The notes: a model not told the origin generated them from the sequence alone. A DNA stretch of 64,000 nucleotides from Gordionus sp. m RMFG-2023 (GCF_954871325.1 NC_088775.1:59745561-59809560); one strand, 5' to 3'; shown: positions 28,201-34,760, numbered from the stretch's first letter. Numbers and translations: made by a program.

Positions 28201-31200
28201 TCTATATCATCTATAATCTTTCCAACAATTCTACAGGCCAGGCATGGGTAGGTGAATATTTTAAGGATTAGGTGAGCAGGCATATTTAAAAATATTTAAA
28301 GCAGGGTTGGCATGTCGGTCAATTGACCGGTCAAATTCGGTCAATTGACTGGTCAATTGACGGAGGAGTATTTGACTGGTCAAATACGGTCAAATACTCT
28401 AAAATATTAATGGCGAATAAATATTTTGATATAATTAACTAGTATGCATTAAAAGCATGTTTATCAATCTTATTATTTTTTTATTAAAATATAAATATGT
28501 AATTTTTCTAAATATAGTAATATTTTTAGTTATTTTTTTGCCTAATCATTGCCGTTTCTCGCCTTCTTTATTTTTTTCAATTCATATTTCTTAAAAAAAA
28601 TAAAAATACCCGATTTATTATAATCATAATATAATTTTTTCATTCTTATTTTTTAATAAATTTAAATTTTATTTAATATTTAGCTGAGTATAAATTATAT
28701 TAATTCTCATTTGTTTTACTTACACTTGCTATATTTGGTTTTTAAAATTAATTTTCATTTTAATTGTTCTGGTCAGATTTACGGAATATTATTCAATTCT
28801 GGTAAAAAGTTTATTATATTATATTTATAATATTAAGAAATTATTGGAATAATTGGTCGATAATTATAAAATAGTTAAGATTGATTAACTTTACAATAAT
28901 CAAAATCATTTTTTGTTAAATTTTAATATATTAGGGATTATGGTCAAACCAAAGCATCATGTTTGGAAACATTTTCAAGAAGTACGCGATGGTAAATCAG
29001 TTAAAGCGGTGTGCAAGTTTTGCAAGATGTCCTATATCACCCACGTTGATAGAATGGTCAAACATTTATTAAGCAGCTGTACTATGTGCCCTGTAGTTCC
29101 AAAATATCAACCTCTACAAATATCACAAATGTGATTTGTAATACTTCTAAGTCTAACTCTAATGAAGAATTGGGTGAAATTAGTGAGAATGATTATCAAA
29201 TGAACAATATTTTGTCTTGTGACTCAGGAGAATTTGATTCCCTTATTTCTAATCAATCTACAAGCAAGGCGATTAAATATAAATCTCAATCTTGTATAAC
29301 CGGTTTCATAGATAGAATTAATCCTAAAGAAAAAAATGAGCTGGATCAATTGTTTGCAAAGGCTGTATATGCGAGCAATTTACCTTTCCACATCACTGAA
29401 AATCCCTACATCCAAGAATTTTTTAAAAAAATACGTCCTATTTACACATTACCCAGGAGAAGGCAGCTGGCTGGATATCTTCTAGACAAAGCGTCAGGTG
29501 ATATGGAGGTGAGAGTTGCAGATATAATAGATAAAGCTCCTTACTTATCAATTGTATCAGATGGCTGGAGCAACATTAGAAACGAGAGTATTATTAATTT
29601 TATGGTGATGACGCCTGTTCCAGTGTTCTACAAATTTCTAAATACTGAGGAAAATCGCCATACGGCAGATTATATTGCCCAGGAATTTAAAAATGTAATT
29701 CATGAATTGAATCCGGTAAAAGTATATTCTTTAGTTACTGATAATGCCGCTAACATGAAAGCAGCCTGGAGAATTCTAAAATCTGAATCTATTTATAATC
29801 ATATACAATGTTATGGTTGTGCAGCGCATACATTGCAGTTATTCTTTCACGATTTTGAACGATTGGACGCCTTCAGTGACCATATTTCAATAATTAAAAA
29901 AATTGTTAAATTTTTCAAGAATAAACACATACCAGCTGCAGTATTTTCCCGTAATAAGAATCTTCATGGCATACCATCTACATTAAGTACAATTAGCCAA
30001 ACAAGATGGGCATCGTCAATAAAATGTATGGAGCAAATTCAAATATGCAAGAAAGCTCTAAAAGCATCAGTTGTTGAAGAAGCTGTTTGTGATATTTGTC
30101 CCATAGAAATTACCAATAATATATTAAACGAAGAATTTTGGACGAAAAATTTAAAATTTTTAGCTATACTCCAACCTTTAGCTATCTCATTGTTGAAAGT
30201 GCAAGGGGATAAATGTACTTTGGCCAACGAGATGCTTAATTTGGAAAAACACATAATACAATCATGCCATGATTCTATATTTTCTCCATCTCAAGAAAAA
30301 AAAATTAAGGTTATGTTTGAAAAGAGAAAAACTGATATAAATACATGTGCTCACAATGCTGCTTATTTATTGGACCCCCAATATCAAGGGGAGCATCTTA
30401 CTAATACTGAATTTGATGAAGTATGTAATATAATACAAGAATTGGGTATTTTACAAGGTGGTGATAATCAAAATATTTTGAGTAATATAGTAAATTTCAG
30501 AAGCAAAAGCAGTATATTTAATAGCCATAATATGTGGAAAGTTGTAACTTCCATAAGAAACAATCAAATTTCGGCCTCAAGTTGGTGGAATGCATTTTGC
30601 CCACCTTGCCCATTAAGAGAAGTTGCTAATATTTTACTAACATTTCCTAGTTCGACTTCTTCTTCTGAAAGAAATTGGTCGGTTTGGGGCAATATTCACA
30701 CGAAAAACAGAAATAGATTAAAGGCTTCTACAGCAGGAAAATTAGTAAGAGTGTATCATAATTTAAGATTGATTAAAAATATTAAAGAAAATAATGATAT
30801 TGAATATGAATCAGAACAAGACTCTGCCACGGAGGGTGAAACATTGACTATAGAATGAATTAAAAAATATTATGATATTTATTATTATACATAGATTTAT
30901 TATAATATTATATAAATGCAAAATAAAGTTAATATTGGTGTAAAAAACATTTATTTGAATTTGACCATATTTAACCGTATTTGACCATATTTGACCGGTC
31001 AAATATCGGTCAATTGACCGAATTGTATTTGACCGGTCAAATGCACAACCCTGATTTAAAGCAATGGGCTTGTTGTGGGTAGGTGATTTAAACTTTTTGT
31101 TAATGAACGAACAAGAACATTAAAAAATTCATTTTTTTGATAAGGTTTATAGCAGTGGTGTTATTAAACAGTTAATTTGGGTAAATTTATAATAAATCAA

Positions 31201-31890
31201 ATGGTTTAACAATAATAGCACTATAATTTCAAATTAACTTACATAAATTATGCTAAATTTTATCAGTCATTTGGTATAAGTTATTTCTAGTTTACTATAA
31301 TATAATGTATAAATATCAATTAATTACTATACTAAGCTGCTTATTCATGAATCTCATATTAAAAAACAAACCTAGCTTATTTTATGATTTTTTAAAAGGT
31401 TAAATAAATTGGGAGCTTTTATAGGGCCACCAAATTTACTTTTTCTAAGCTATAATATCAAAATATGGCTAAAAAATTTAATAAAAATATACCTTTTTAA
31501 AAGTATTCAATTTTTACCTGGAAACCATAGAATTAAACAGGTATCTAAAAGTTCTGATGAAATGGGACAAAATATTTTACTCAATTTTGCTTTTTTGGGT
31601 ATAGGCAGATTAGGATTTTTAGTTAAAGATATAATAATTTCACTGCTATTAGGACCTGAAACTCGAATGATACTAACTCCACATTTTCCCCAACCAGATG
31701 AGAGAGCATATATGGTACTAAAAGTATGATTTAATTTTATTTTGTTGAGATGCCATTTAAAATTAATTATATGTCTAAGCTAAAAATATCTTAAATTAAA
31801 TATAATATAATTCTTATATTACCATATATAATATGGGGTTTTGGCAAATAAAGTAATATCTTTTACATAGGGCGATTGACATCCTTTCAT
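966..31890 (-). CDS. GTPBP3: Mitochondrial tRNA modification GTPase, MnmE/GTPBP3 family (spliced, 9 exons)
   Basis: The protein works with MTO1/MnmG to build the 5-taurinomethyl (or carboxymethylaminomethyl) group on wobble uridine 34 of mitochondrial tRNAs. Nine minus-strand exons join with matching phases at all eight GT-AG introns: 31823-31890, 31518-31717, 16905-17040, 14791-14944, 14280-14457, 13726-13969, 13442-13647, 11769-11964, 966-1218. The predicted product is about 544 residues, close to animal GTPBP3. Order along the protein: TIYALSSG start of the folate-binding domain, [32 protein letters not shown], helical domain, G1 GSPNVGKS, G2 PGTTRD, G3 DTAG, G4 NKCD, then the C-terminal FCVGK with the conserved cysteine. 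No interruption was seen in any exon, so it should be functional. Introns 2 and 8 are packed with transposons, all outside the splice sites. The first exon is the least certain. The symbol is assigned by homology recalled from the family. Confidence 0.93.
1505..3140 (-). mobile_element. hAT transposon relic, ZMYM1/TTF-like clade
   Basis: Broken minus-strand translation resembles the C-terminal half of ZMYM1-like hAT transposases: a stretch like [14 protein letters not shown], one like [17 protein letters not shown], and the dimerisation end [20 protein letters not shown] followed by [12 protein letters not shown]. Several frameshifts and stops separate these pieces. The left edge near 1512 (GCGCGTAGCTAGGAATTTTC) resembles hAT ends, and the right edge near 3140 (GCTGGCAAAGCGCCTG) is a poor mirror of it. 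Possible degraded 8-bp duplication TGAACAGA/TGAACTAA. It sits in GTPBP3 intron 8. Confidence 0.65.
1760..2680 (-). pseudogene. hAT transposase remnant, C-terminal part
   Basis: No long open frame survives. The recognisable end (about 1775-1945) is the hAT dimerisation region, with the characteristic run [20 protein letters not shown]. Upstream pieces at about 2240-2370 (CIYTNKS / [13 protein letters not shown]-like) and 2610-2680 match the same protein family in shifting frames. Non-functional. Confidence 0.6.
3160..3420. repeat. Two diverged direct repeats of about 125 bp
   Basis: Unit with CCTGGTCCTGAACCAGAACC ... GGCGCCAAATGTCGCGG appears at about 3175-3295 and again at 3305-3410 (GATCTGGTCCTTAACCAAAA ... 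GCGCCAAACGTCACG). A third partial copy lies at 4345-4377 just outside the palindrome. Confidence 0.6.
3421..4368. other. Intron 8 spacer, no gene seen
   Basis: AT-rich sequence with scattered Y/R runs. No coding frame, repeat ends or RNA gene recognised. Confidence 0.5.
4369..4377. repeat. Target-site duplication CCAAATGTA (left)
   Basis: Nine-base word identical to 11318-11326 on the other side of the palindrome. Confidence 0.6.
4885..5379. mobile_element. hAT-like MITE nested in left arm
   Basis: Starts CAGCGCCTGCATTACAG and ends CACGTAGACGCTT. Same family as 49607-50197. Flanked by G runs so the duplication cannot be read. Non-coding. Confidence 0.7.
7193..7261 (-). CDS. Single 69-nt mini-exon in left arm
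   Basis: Mirror of the right-arm unit, in one copy only, flanked by the same acceptor and donor. Its frame is intact but it sits downstream of the broken FLYWCH copy. Confidence 0.5.
7311..7514 (-). pseudogene. FLYWCH exon copy in left arm, frameshifted
   Basis: Mirror copy of 7796-8003, four bases shorter in the segment coding SGKKAV, which destroys the frame before the first zinc-ligand cysteine. Splice sites are kept. Confidence 0.65.
7601..7711. repeat. Central loop: inverted copy of the element's own left end
   Basis: The loop is a reverse complement of 4378-4482, the outermost 105 bp (GGTAAGAGAC, GCGAGCATC, ATGGCGGCCAT). The terminal module thus occurs at the left edge and again, inverted, at the axis. 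Confidence 0.75.
7796..8003 (+). CDS. FLYWCH zinc-finger exon (right arm, intact)
   Basis: After acceptor gttttcag the frame reads [20 protein letters not shown], then VYLTC, CGGRAK and QHSLECQN, fitting the FLYWCH pattern (L-x-x-x-G-x-x-Y, then C, C-x-x-R and H spaced as zinc ligands). The second ligand histidine is not in perfect register, so zinc binding is inferred. It ends at aag/gtaatt in phase 1. FLYWCH domains bind DNA and occur in MULE transposases. No upstream exon or start codon could be fixed, and no transposase core follows. Confidence 0.65.
8053..8653 (+). CDS. Array of five tandem 69-nt mini-exons plus terminal exon
   Basis: Units 8053-8121, 8171-8239, 8289-8356, 8412-8469 and 8519-8587 each start after aacattag and end at ccaag/gtaatt. 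Three are exactly 69 nt and phase 1 at both ends, separated by 49-nt introns. Each duplicates the end of the FLYWCH exon ([14 protein letters not shown] ... PNQ against [15 protein letters not shown] ... NANQ). Unit 3 has lost one base and unit 4 eleven bases, so only units 1, 2 and 5 keep frame. A last piece from 8637 reads AYFPL then TGA at 8651-8653. Splicing is inferred from the sites only. Confidence 0.6.
10417..10911. mobile_element. hAT-like MITE nested in right arm
   Basis: Mirror copy of 4885-5379 (CAGCGTCTACGTGA ... AGGCGCTG). It was present before the arm was copied. Confidence 0.7.
11318..11326. repeat. Target-site duplication CCAAATGTA (right)
   Basis: Nine-base match to 4369-4377. 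Confidence 0.6.
11327..11768. other. Intron 8, right-hand spacer
   Basis: No repeat ends or coding frame recognised between the palindrome and GTPBP3 exon 8. Confidence 0.5.
11769..11964 (-). CDS. GTPBP3: GTPBP3 exon 8 (G4/G5)
   Basis: 64 codons with [12 protein letters not shown] (G4 N-K-x-D for guanine specificity) and [11 protein letters not shown] (G5 region). The acceptor is cattag/ac and the donor at/gtatgt; the last two bases make Met with exon 9. Confidence 0.94.
11965..13441. other. GTPBP3 intron 7, dispersed GGG/CCGGGC-containing repeat
   Basis: 1,477 bp without a gene. The segment 12755-13215 is locally richer in G and C, with recurring CGGGC, GGGTTA and GGCTTGGG words. Similar words recur at about 42640-42760 and 49390-49530, so this is probably a diverged dispersed repeat. 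Confidence 0.45.
13442..13647 (-). CDS. GTPBP3: GTPBP3 exon 7
   Basis: 68 codons beginning [15 protein letters not shown], matching the G-domain strand after switch II (E-Q-A-D-L-x-L-x-M-L-D-A in vertebrates). The acceptor is ctaag/c (not the later ctcag, which would put the exon out of phase). The donor g/gtaaaa is split with exon 8 to give Asp. Confidence 0.92.
13726..13969 (-). CDS. GTPBP3: GTPBP3 exon 6 (G1-G3 of the GTPase domain)
   Basis: 80 codons with P-loop [10 protein letters not shown], switch I PGTTRDVL and DTAGIR of G3. All core nucleotide-binding residues of the MnmE G domain are present. Acceptor ttacttag and donor ac/gtaata. Intron 6 is only 78 bp. Confidence 0.96.
14280..14457 (-). 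CDS. GTPBP3: GTPBP3 exon 5
   Basis: 59 codons from [14 protein letters not shown] to [14 protein letters not shown]. This is the helical domain with the family's E-x-x-I-D-F motif and the strand leading into the P-loop. The exon ends with g, completed by gc in exon 6 to give the first Gly of the P-loop. Confidence 0.93.
14791..14944 (-). CDS. GTPBP3: GTPBP3 exon 4
   Basis: 51 codons, [20 protein letters not shown] then [11 protein letters not shown], the start of the MnmE helical domain (compare RAFxNGKLDLxxxEGLADLI in the family). It completes the Arg codon split with exon 3 and ends in phase 0 at aag/gttt. Confidence 0.95.
15114..16573 (+). mobile_element. Internally deleted hAT transposon
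   Basis: Terminal inverted repeats CAGAGTTGTTAAA / TTTAACAACTCTG. Perfect 8-bp duplication CTTCGGGT at 15106-15113 and 16574-16581. Both ends carry repeats of the palindromic AGTAGCGCGCTACT, probable transposase-binding sites. It encodes only the N- and C-terminal parts of a BED-type hAT transposase; the catalytic core is gone. It lies in GTPBP3 intron 3. Confidence 0.93.
15424..16255 (+). pseudogene. Core-deleted BED-hAT transposase gene
   Basis: ATG at 15424 ([19 protein letters not shown]). A BED finger with LCLKCKKN and NLKKHLK reaches a donor at 15655; a 43-bp intron ends at 15697. A second exon includes [18 protein letters not shown], and a 48-bp GT-AG intron (16072-16119) joins it to the hAT dimerisation end [20 protein letters not shown] and the stop at 16253. 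One in-frame TAA (15547-15549) before the BED cysteines and a TAG near 15831 break it. The roughly 400 residues of RNase-H-like core between the second and last exons are missing. Confidence 0.75.
16905..17040 (-). CDS. GTPBP3: GTPBP3 exon 3
   Basis: 44 codons containing [20 protein letters not shown] and ending PGEFIK, the conserved second half of the MnmE N-terminal domain. The acceptor is attacag/ga and the donor is ag/gtatgc. The preceding intron is 14.5 kb and full of transposons. Confidence 0.95.
17612..17839 (+). CDS. MADF/Myb-SANT-like accessory protein, interrupted
   Basis: [20 protein letters not shown] then [10 protein letters not shown] and [12 protein letters not shown] make a trihelical MADF-like pattern (conserved W and W-x-x-I). 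PIF/Harbinger elements normally carry such a DNA-binding partner of the nuclease. The frame is cut at codons for W-L-K by the 17840-18242 MITE and resumes at 18243 ([24 protein letters not shown]), ending shortly after. Close relative: 22103-22407. Confidence 0.6.
17840..18242. mobile_element. hAT MITE (403 bp) inside the PIF-like element
   Basis: Ends CAGTGGCATAGCTACGGGGG and CCTAGCTACGCCATTG with a perfect 8-bp duplication GGTTAAAA (17832-17839, 18243-18250). No coding capacity. A relative of the 1512 end (GTAGCTAGGAA). Confidence 0.92.
18966..19597. other. Intron 2 spacer, no gene seen
   Basis: AT-rich. A fragment at 19390-19450 (ATCGGATGGGTATCGG) and one at 17220-17280 (GTTGTGCCGATATTAAATAT) resemble ends of the 19606 hAT family and are probably scraps of it. 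Confidence 0.45.
21902..23213 (+). mobile_element. PIF/Harbinger-like element keeping only a MADF-like gene (copy 2)
   Basis: Ends GGCTGTGTCCTAAATAA / TTTAGGACACAGCC with TTA on each side (21899-21901, 23214-23216). Inserted in the right arm of the palindrome; the left arm at about 20115 shows the empty site. A 60-bp direct repeat with TTTGTGTACAAAGATTGCCC occurs at about 22878-22970. Confidence 0.8.
22103..22407 (+). pseudogene. MADF-like accessory gene, decayed
   Basis: [20 protein letters not shown] then KVKWEEII up to a TAA at about 22223 gives the first half of a MADF domain. After an acceptor-like ttttag the continuation [20 protein letters not shown] runs to 22407. The middle of the domain seen in the 17612 relative is missing. 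Confidence 0.5.
23900..24720 (+). pseudogene. ZBED-type hAT transposase remnant
   Basis: Readable pieces: NQMIALDN then [20 protein letters not shown] (about 24040-24140), [20 protein letters not shown] (about 24200-24260) and the dimerisation end [14 protein letters not shown] near 24630-24670. An in-frame TAG follows IALDN and several frame changes separate the pieces. Most of the catalytic core is missing. Confidence 0.65.
25388..26488. other. Intron 2 spacer with one small fossil
   Basis: No gene or element ends recognised apart from the reverse-transcriptase scrap at 25740-25830. Confidence 0.45.
25740..25830 (-). mobile_element. Ty3/gypsy reverse-transcriptase scrap (fossil)
   Basis: A short minus-strand stretch reads [14 protein letters not shown], the conserved R-I-C-x-D-F motif region of gypsy reverse transcriptase. 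No LTRs or neighbours. Broken and old. Confidence 0.5.
26490..27860 (+). mobile_element. Internally deleted BED-hAT relic
   Basis: Plus-strand BED-finger region at about 26765-26985 ([32 protein letters not shown]) and a C-terminal hAT dimerisation frame at 27322-27609, with the core missing. Both edges are rich in GAACG/CGTTC words (GAACGTGAATGCGTTC, GTTCGTTCAA), likely subterminal repeats. Exact ends and duplication were not found. Confidence 0.65.
27322..27609 (+). pseudogene. hAT transposase C-terminal (dimerisation) fragment
   Basis: 95-codon open frame ending [20 protein letters not shown] then [16 protein letters not shown], the hAT C-terminal signature (P-x-S-S-A-x-x-E-x-x-F-S with L at the end). 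In place of the usual ER there is EH. Without the core domain it cannot transpose. Confidence 0.7.
27861..28293. other. Spacer with a short tandem duplication
   Basis: About 45-bp direct repeat at 28054-28140 (ATGACTAAATGAGATATAAG ... TTGGAGGNACTTCTTGATA twice). No gene. Confidence 0.5.
28940..29134 (+). CDS. hAT transposase N-terminus, BED zinc finger
   Basis: ATG at 28940 gives [15 protein letters not shown], then [20 protein letters not shown] and C, a BED finger (aromatic W-x-x-F, C-x-x-C, H). It binds the element's ends. The frame differs by one base from the main transposase frame that starts to be coding at about 29086, and the two overlap to 29134. The simplest reading is one small insertion or deletion in this stretch; no plausible intron fits. 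Confidence 0.8.
   Translation: MVKPKHHVWKHFQEVRDGKSVKAVCKFCKMSYITHVDRMVKHLLSSCTMCPVVPKYQPLQISQM
29086..30858 (+). CDS. hAT transposase (DUF659-like and C-terminal dimerisation domains)
   Basis: Long open frame to TGA at 30858. The first codon is GTG and is not a real start; coding really begins upstream in the BED frame. [20 protein letters not shown] is the DUF659 / first catalytic Asp region; [13 protein letters not shown] holds the second Asp; [12 protein letters not shown] is the C-x-x-H of h[22 protein letters not shown] and [20 protein letters not shown] are the dimerisation end with the conserved SSxxERxxS. Catalyses cut-and-paste with 8-bp duplications. All core motifs are intact. 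Confidence 0.9.
   Translation: MPCSSKISTSTNITNVICNTSKSNSNEELGEISENDYQMNNILSCDSGEFDSLISNQSTSKAIKYKSQSCITGFIDRINPKEKNELDQLFAKAVYASNLPFHITENPYIQEFFKKIRPIYTLPRRRQLAGYLLDKASGDMEVRVADIIDKAPYLSIVSDGWSNIRNESIINFMVMTPVPVFYKFLNTEENRHTADYIAQEFKNVIHELNPVKVYSLVTDNAANMKAAWRILKSESIYNHIQCYGCAAHTLQLFFHDFERLDAFSDHISIIKKIVKFFKNKHIPAAVFSRNKNLHGIPSTLSTISQTRWASSIKCMEQIQICKKALKASVVEEAVCDICPIEITNNILNEEFWTKNLKFLAILQPLAISLLKVQGDKCTLANEMLNLEKHIIQSCHDSIFSPSQEKKIKVMFEKRKTDINTCAHNAAYLLDPQYQGEHLTNTEFDEVCNIIQELGILQGGDNQNILSNIVNFRSKSSIFNSHNMWKVVTSIRNNQISASSWWNAFCPPCPLREVANILLTFPSSTSSSERNWSVWGNIHTKNRNRLKASTAGKLVRVYHNLRLIKNIKENNDIEYESEQDSATEGETLTIE
31518..31717 (-). CDS. GTPBP3: GTPBP3 exon 2 (folate-binding domain start)
   Basis: Encodes [20 protein letters not shown] near its start and [10 protein letters not shown] at its end. 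These match the MnmE/GTPBP3 signatures (T-I-x-A-L-S-S-G-x-G, I-R-x-S-G, A-L-V-L-W-F-P-G). Acceptor tttttag and donor ggtaaaa are clear. It is 66 full codons plus one base on each side. A longer open frame on the plus strand over the same bases (31409-31729) is the shadow of this exon. Confidence 0.95.
31823..31890 (-). CDS. GTPBP3: GTPBP3 exon 1 (predicted start and presequence)
   Basis: ATG at 31888-31890 opens 22 codons ([20 protein letters not shown]...) and then a donor GTAATA. It leaves two bases (tg) that join with the t of exon 2 to give Cys. The intron to exon 2 is only 105 bp. Phase and position fit, and a mitochondrial protein needs a leader here, but the leader is not strongly basic and exon 1 sequences are not conserved, so another start further upstream is possible. 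Confidence 0.5.
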
Positions 31891-32108
31891 CACGTGTCCT
31901 CCTAAATCTGACACATATATAATTTATATAATTCTTTTTAAAATATAAATCTTATAAATTATTCTTAATTCGTATGGGTAAACTAAGTTATGAATAGTAT
32001 AATATTTACTATATACCAGACATTATTATAATTAAATAAAAAAATTACGTTCGGATTTTCACGATAAATTGTAAAATATTAACCAAAAAAATATTGCCCT
32101 AATTGTAG
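31891..32108. other. 5' flank of GTPBP3, possible promoter region
   Basis: About 220 bp upstream of the predicted start, AT-rich with no convincing TATA or initiator. Confidence 0.3.
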
Positions 32109-32235
32109 TGTTGTTAAATTGCTGAATCCAGTCGGCTTAGTCATAAACCAAGCAAGGCTTGAGCCAAAAAACAATCTTAAATTTGAGAAAATCCATTAAG
32201 CCATTACTCGATGGGTCGGCCCGATTGGTCAGATC

Positions 32236-32392
32236 GCTGGTTCGGCTGCTGGGTCGACACACTGGATAGCTCGGTTGGGTCATATCGCTGGGTAGACCCG
32301 ATGGGTCGACTTACTGGGTAGGCCCGATGGGTCCACTCACTGGGTAGGCCCGATGAGTCGACTGCTGTGTAGGCCCGATGGATGGATCAACT
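32236..32392. repeat. GC-rich minisatellite, 26-bp unit
   Basis: Units like CTGGGTAGGCCCGATGGGTC + GACTTA at 32288, 32314, 32340 and 32365, with degenerate copies before. Preceded at 32108 by TAGTGTTGTTAAATTGC, which resembles the end of the MITE at 33291. Confidence 0.75.
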
Positions 32393-32399
32393 CAACACA

Positions 32400-33290
32400 A
32401 TATATAGAAAACTAAACTTGTTTGTTTTAAACGGTTGATAGTTTTTTTTTATCTTTGGGTTTAGTACGAAATTTCTTGTACCATTATTTTGTAACTCCAC
32501 GCGTAAAATGTAGAAATATTAAAAAAAATATATTCATATTTTTAGTCCAGAAAAAGTTTTTGATATTAGAAGAAAGATCTAAAACCATTAGGTCCTGTAA
32601 TAAATTAGCACTGCTATTATATTTTAAAATTATAAAAAAATTTTAAACTATGTTTTAAGTCTTGTTAAAGGTTCTTGTATAACCCTGAATTCATAGTGAA
32701 GCTCGATTGCGATTTAGCCGCGATATCGTAGCGATTTTCATTCATAGTGCAAAGCGATTTCATTTCAAAAATTTTTATCAGTCAAATTATTATTGTTATA
32801 CAAAATCATCATGAAAAGGAACGAAATTTTTTAATTTTATGAGAATGATCAAAGTATTTATTAATTCTATTTTATCTTTAATTCTATATTTTATAGGGGA
32901 AATTATAATTTCATTCTAAAACATGTAAAATTATTTTATACATAAAAGCCACAAATTTTATTAATCCTACAACCATTGAAGAAAACCTCATGGTTTATCT
33001 TAGGTAATAATAAAGTATTTTATTATTTAAATAAATTTTTAATCTAAGTATTTAACTACTGTAGATATCCTACTTTAACCTATTCCTTCAAAATGGAGGT
33101 TTCAACTATCTTAAAAATTATTAGAATAACATGCCTAGCTATATGGCAAACCTTATTTAGTATTCACATGCCACCACTTACTCTAACTGACTTTGTGAGA
33201 TTAGCTATAATAGTGTATATTATAATATATATTATTGCTTAAAAGGAGTTTGAAATTAAGTGGAAATAACCTAACTGTGTTGGTAGCATT
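32400..33290. other. No gene seen
   Basis: AT-rich spacer. A small palindromic stretch at 32700-32765 contains AGCGATTTNATTT words. An open frame at 32455-32646 is low-complexity and unsupported. Confidence 0.4.
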
Positions 33291-33513
33291 TAGTGTTGTT
33301 AAACGGCTCGATTTGAGACGATTTTTAAAAACGGCCAACTCAATATTTTAGCCAGAAAAATATTGTATAAGCCTCGAGATTTCGCTAATAGATGTAAAAA
33401 CCTTTGTATCGCCTATGAGCAAAATCTTAAGGCTTGCATAATATTTTTCCTAATAAAATATTGAGTTAGCCGTTTTTAAAAATCGGTTCAAATTGAGGCG
33501 GTTAACAACACTA
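33291..33513. mobile_element. Palindromic MITE, 223 bp
   Basis: Long inverted repeats TAGTGTTGTTAAACGGCTC / GCGGTTAACAACACTA, extending inward through ACGATTTTTAAAAACGGC. No clear duplication. Its end resembles those of the 19780 palindrome and of the sequence at 32108, so it may be one family. Confidence 0.8.
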
Positions 33514-33540
33514 GTTGGCAATATCTATATATTGTAAAAA

Positions 33541-34760
33541 TGTCATCTAATAATTCAAGTCCATTTCAAATTCCAGGTGACCTTGGTAACAATGAACCAA
33601 AGCAAATCAAATTAAACAATTAGTTACATGAAAAAGATATCCATAGAAGGCTAAGATTATTTCTTAAATCGTGGTATAGATATCGAGACTGGTTGGAGTA
33701 CAATGTAGAAGCTGAAGCTGCTTTTTAATTTCCATGTAGGAAATGCTTGTGTATCCCAAGTGATGAATTTGGACAAAAAGGACAGAAATTGGAAAAATGC
33801 ATTAGCTGAAAATAATGAATGGATTGCTAAAACATGAAAGCTCAAAAGCTCATTTAAATTCAATAACAATCTGGCATGATAAAAATCTAAATATAAATAA
33901 GGATACTGAGATAGCAACAATTTTGGTAAACCAACAAATTAACCGAAATCGTTATTATCTTAAATTAATATTTGATGCTATTTCTTAGCATACATGAGCT
34001 ACATTTTCATGGGACTAGTTCAACAAAAATTACAGATGCTGTAAATGATGAAAACATGATTTATTCTTCTAGACTATTTATAGCAATGCTTTCATACACC
34101 ATCTAAAAAGATCCAGAATTATAAATTATATAAAATTATGGAATTTATACCTAAAAATTCCCAATATACTTCACCCCAGATTAAAAACGCAGTAATATCT
34201 ATTGTGGCAGATATGGTACTTGAATATATTTAGGATAAACATAACAAAAGTGAGATGCATTTTTTTGTCTTACGGCTGATGAGATAAAAGATGCATTCTG
34301 TTGTGAAAACCTGAGCATAATTATTCGCTAAATTTTTTTTTGAGGAGTCCAAGAAAATTTTATAGGAATTATTAATTTACAGTGTCATTTTGCTGAAATC
34401 ATTACTGATTGCATTTTAAAGCAACTTATTAATTCAAAGAATATAATATGCCAGGTATATGATGGTGCAATGCAAACGTTATGTCTGGCCGAAATGAAGG
34501 AGTACCAACCCTACTTCAAAAAACAAATTAATAAAAAGTTTCTTTTATACATTGCCACAACCACAAGTTGCATCGTGTGGTTCAAGATTGTATCATTTCT
34601 AATTTTTTTAAATTTATCCAACGCATTGTATAATTTTTTTAGGCATTTTAACGTATCCTGTAAATATACAGGCCATACTCTTAAGAGATTTAGTCCAGAG
34701 GTTGACTGGTCATTTAGAAACATCTCGCATCATTTATGATAATTTTGAGGCTATTTGTGA
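33541..34760 (+). pseudogene. ZMYM1/TTF-like hAT transposase remnant
   Basis: Consecutive broken pieces in order match the family: DRNWKNALAENNEWI, SSFKFNNN / AHLNSITIW-like, ILVNQQINRNRYYLKLIFD, HFHGTSSTKITDAVND, YTSPQIKNAVISIVADMVLE, AEIITDCILKQLI, QVYDGAMQTL. At least six frame changes and stops lie between them. No element ends were found. Confidence 0.65.

Larger units (their letters stand above)
28302..31053 (+). mobile_element. Nearly complete hAT transposon
   Basis: 2,752 bp. Ends CAGGGTTGGCATG / CACAACCCTG and a perfect 8-bp duplication ATTTAAAG (28294-28301, 31054-31061). Both subterminal regions carry repeats of GGTCAATTGACC and TTTGACCGGTCAAA. It contains a BED finger frame and a 590-codon transposase frame that is almost undamaged. 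Young by appearance. It lies about 450 bp downstream of GTPBP3 exon 2, in intron 2. Confidence 0.95.

Noticed and set aside
31409-31729. 106-codon plus-strand open frame that looks protein-like
   Set aside because: The opposite strand of the same bases is GTPBP3 exon 2 with clear family motifs and splice sites; the plus frame is its shadow.
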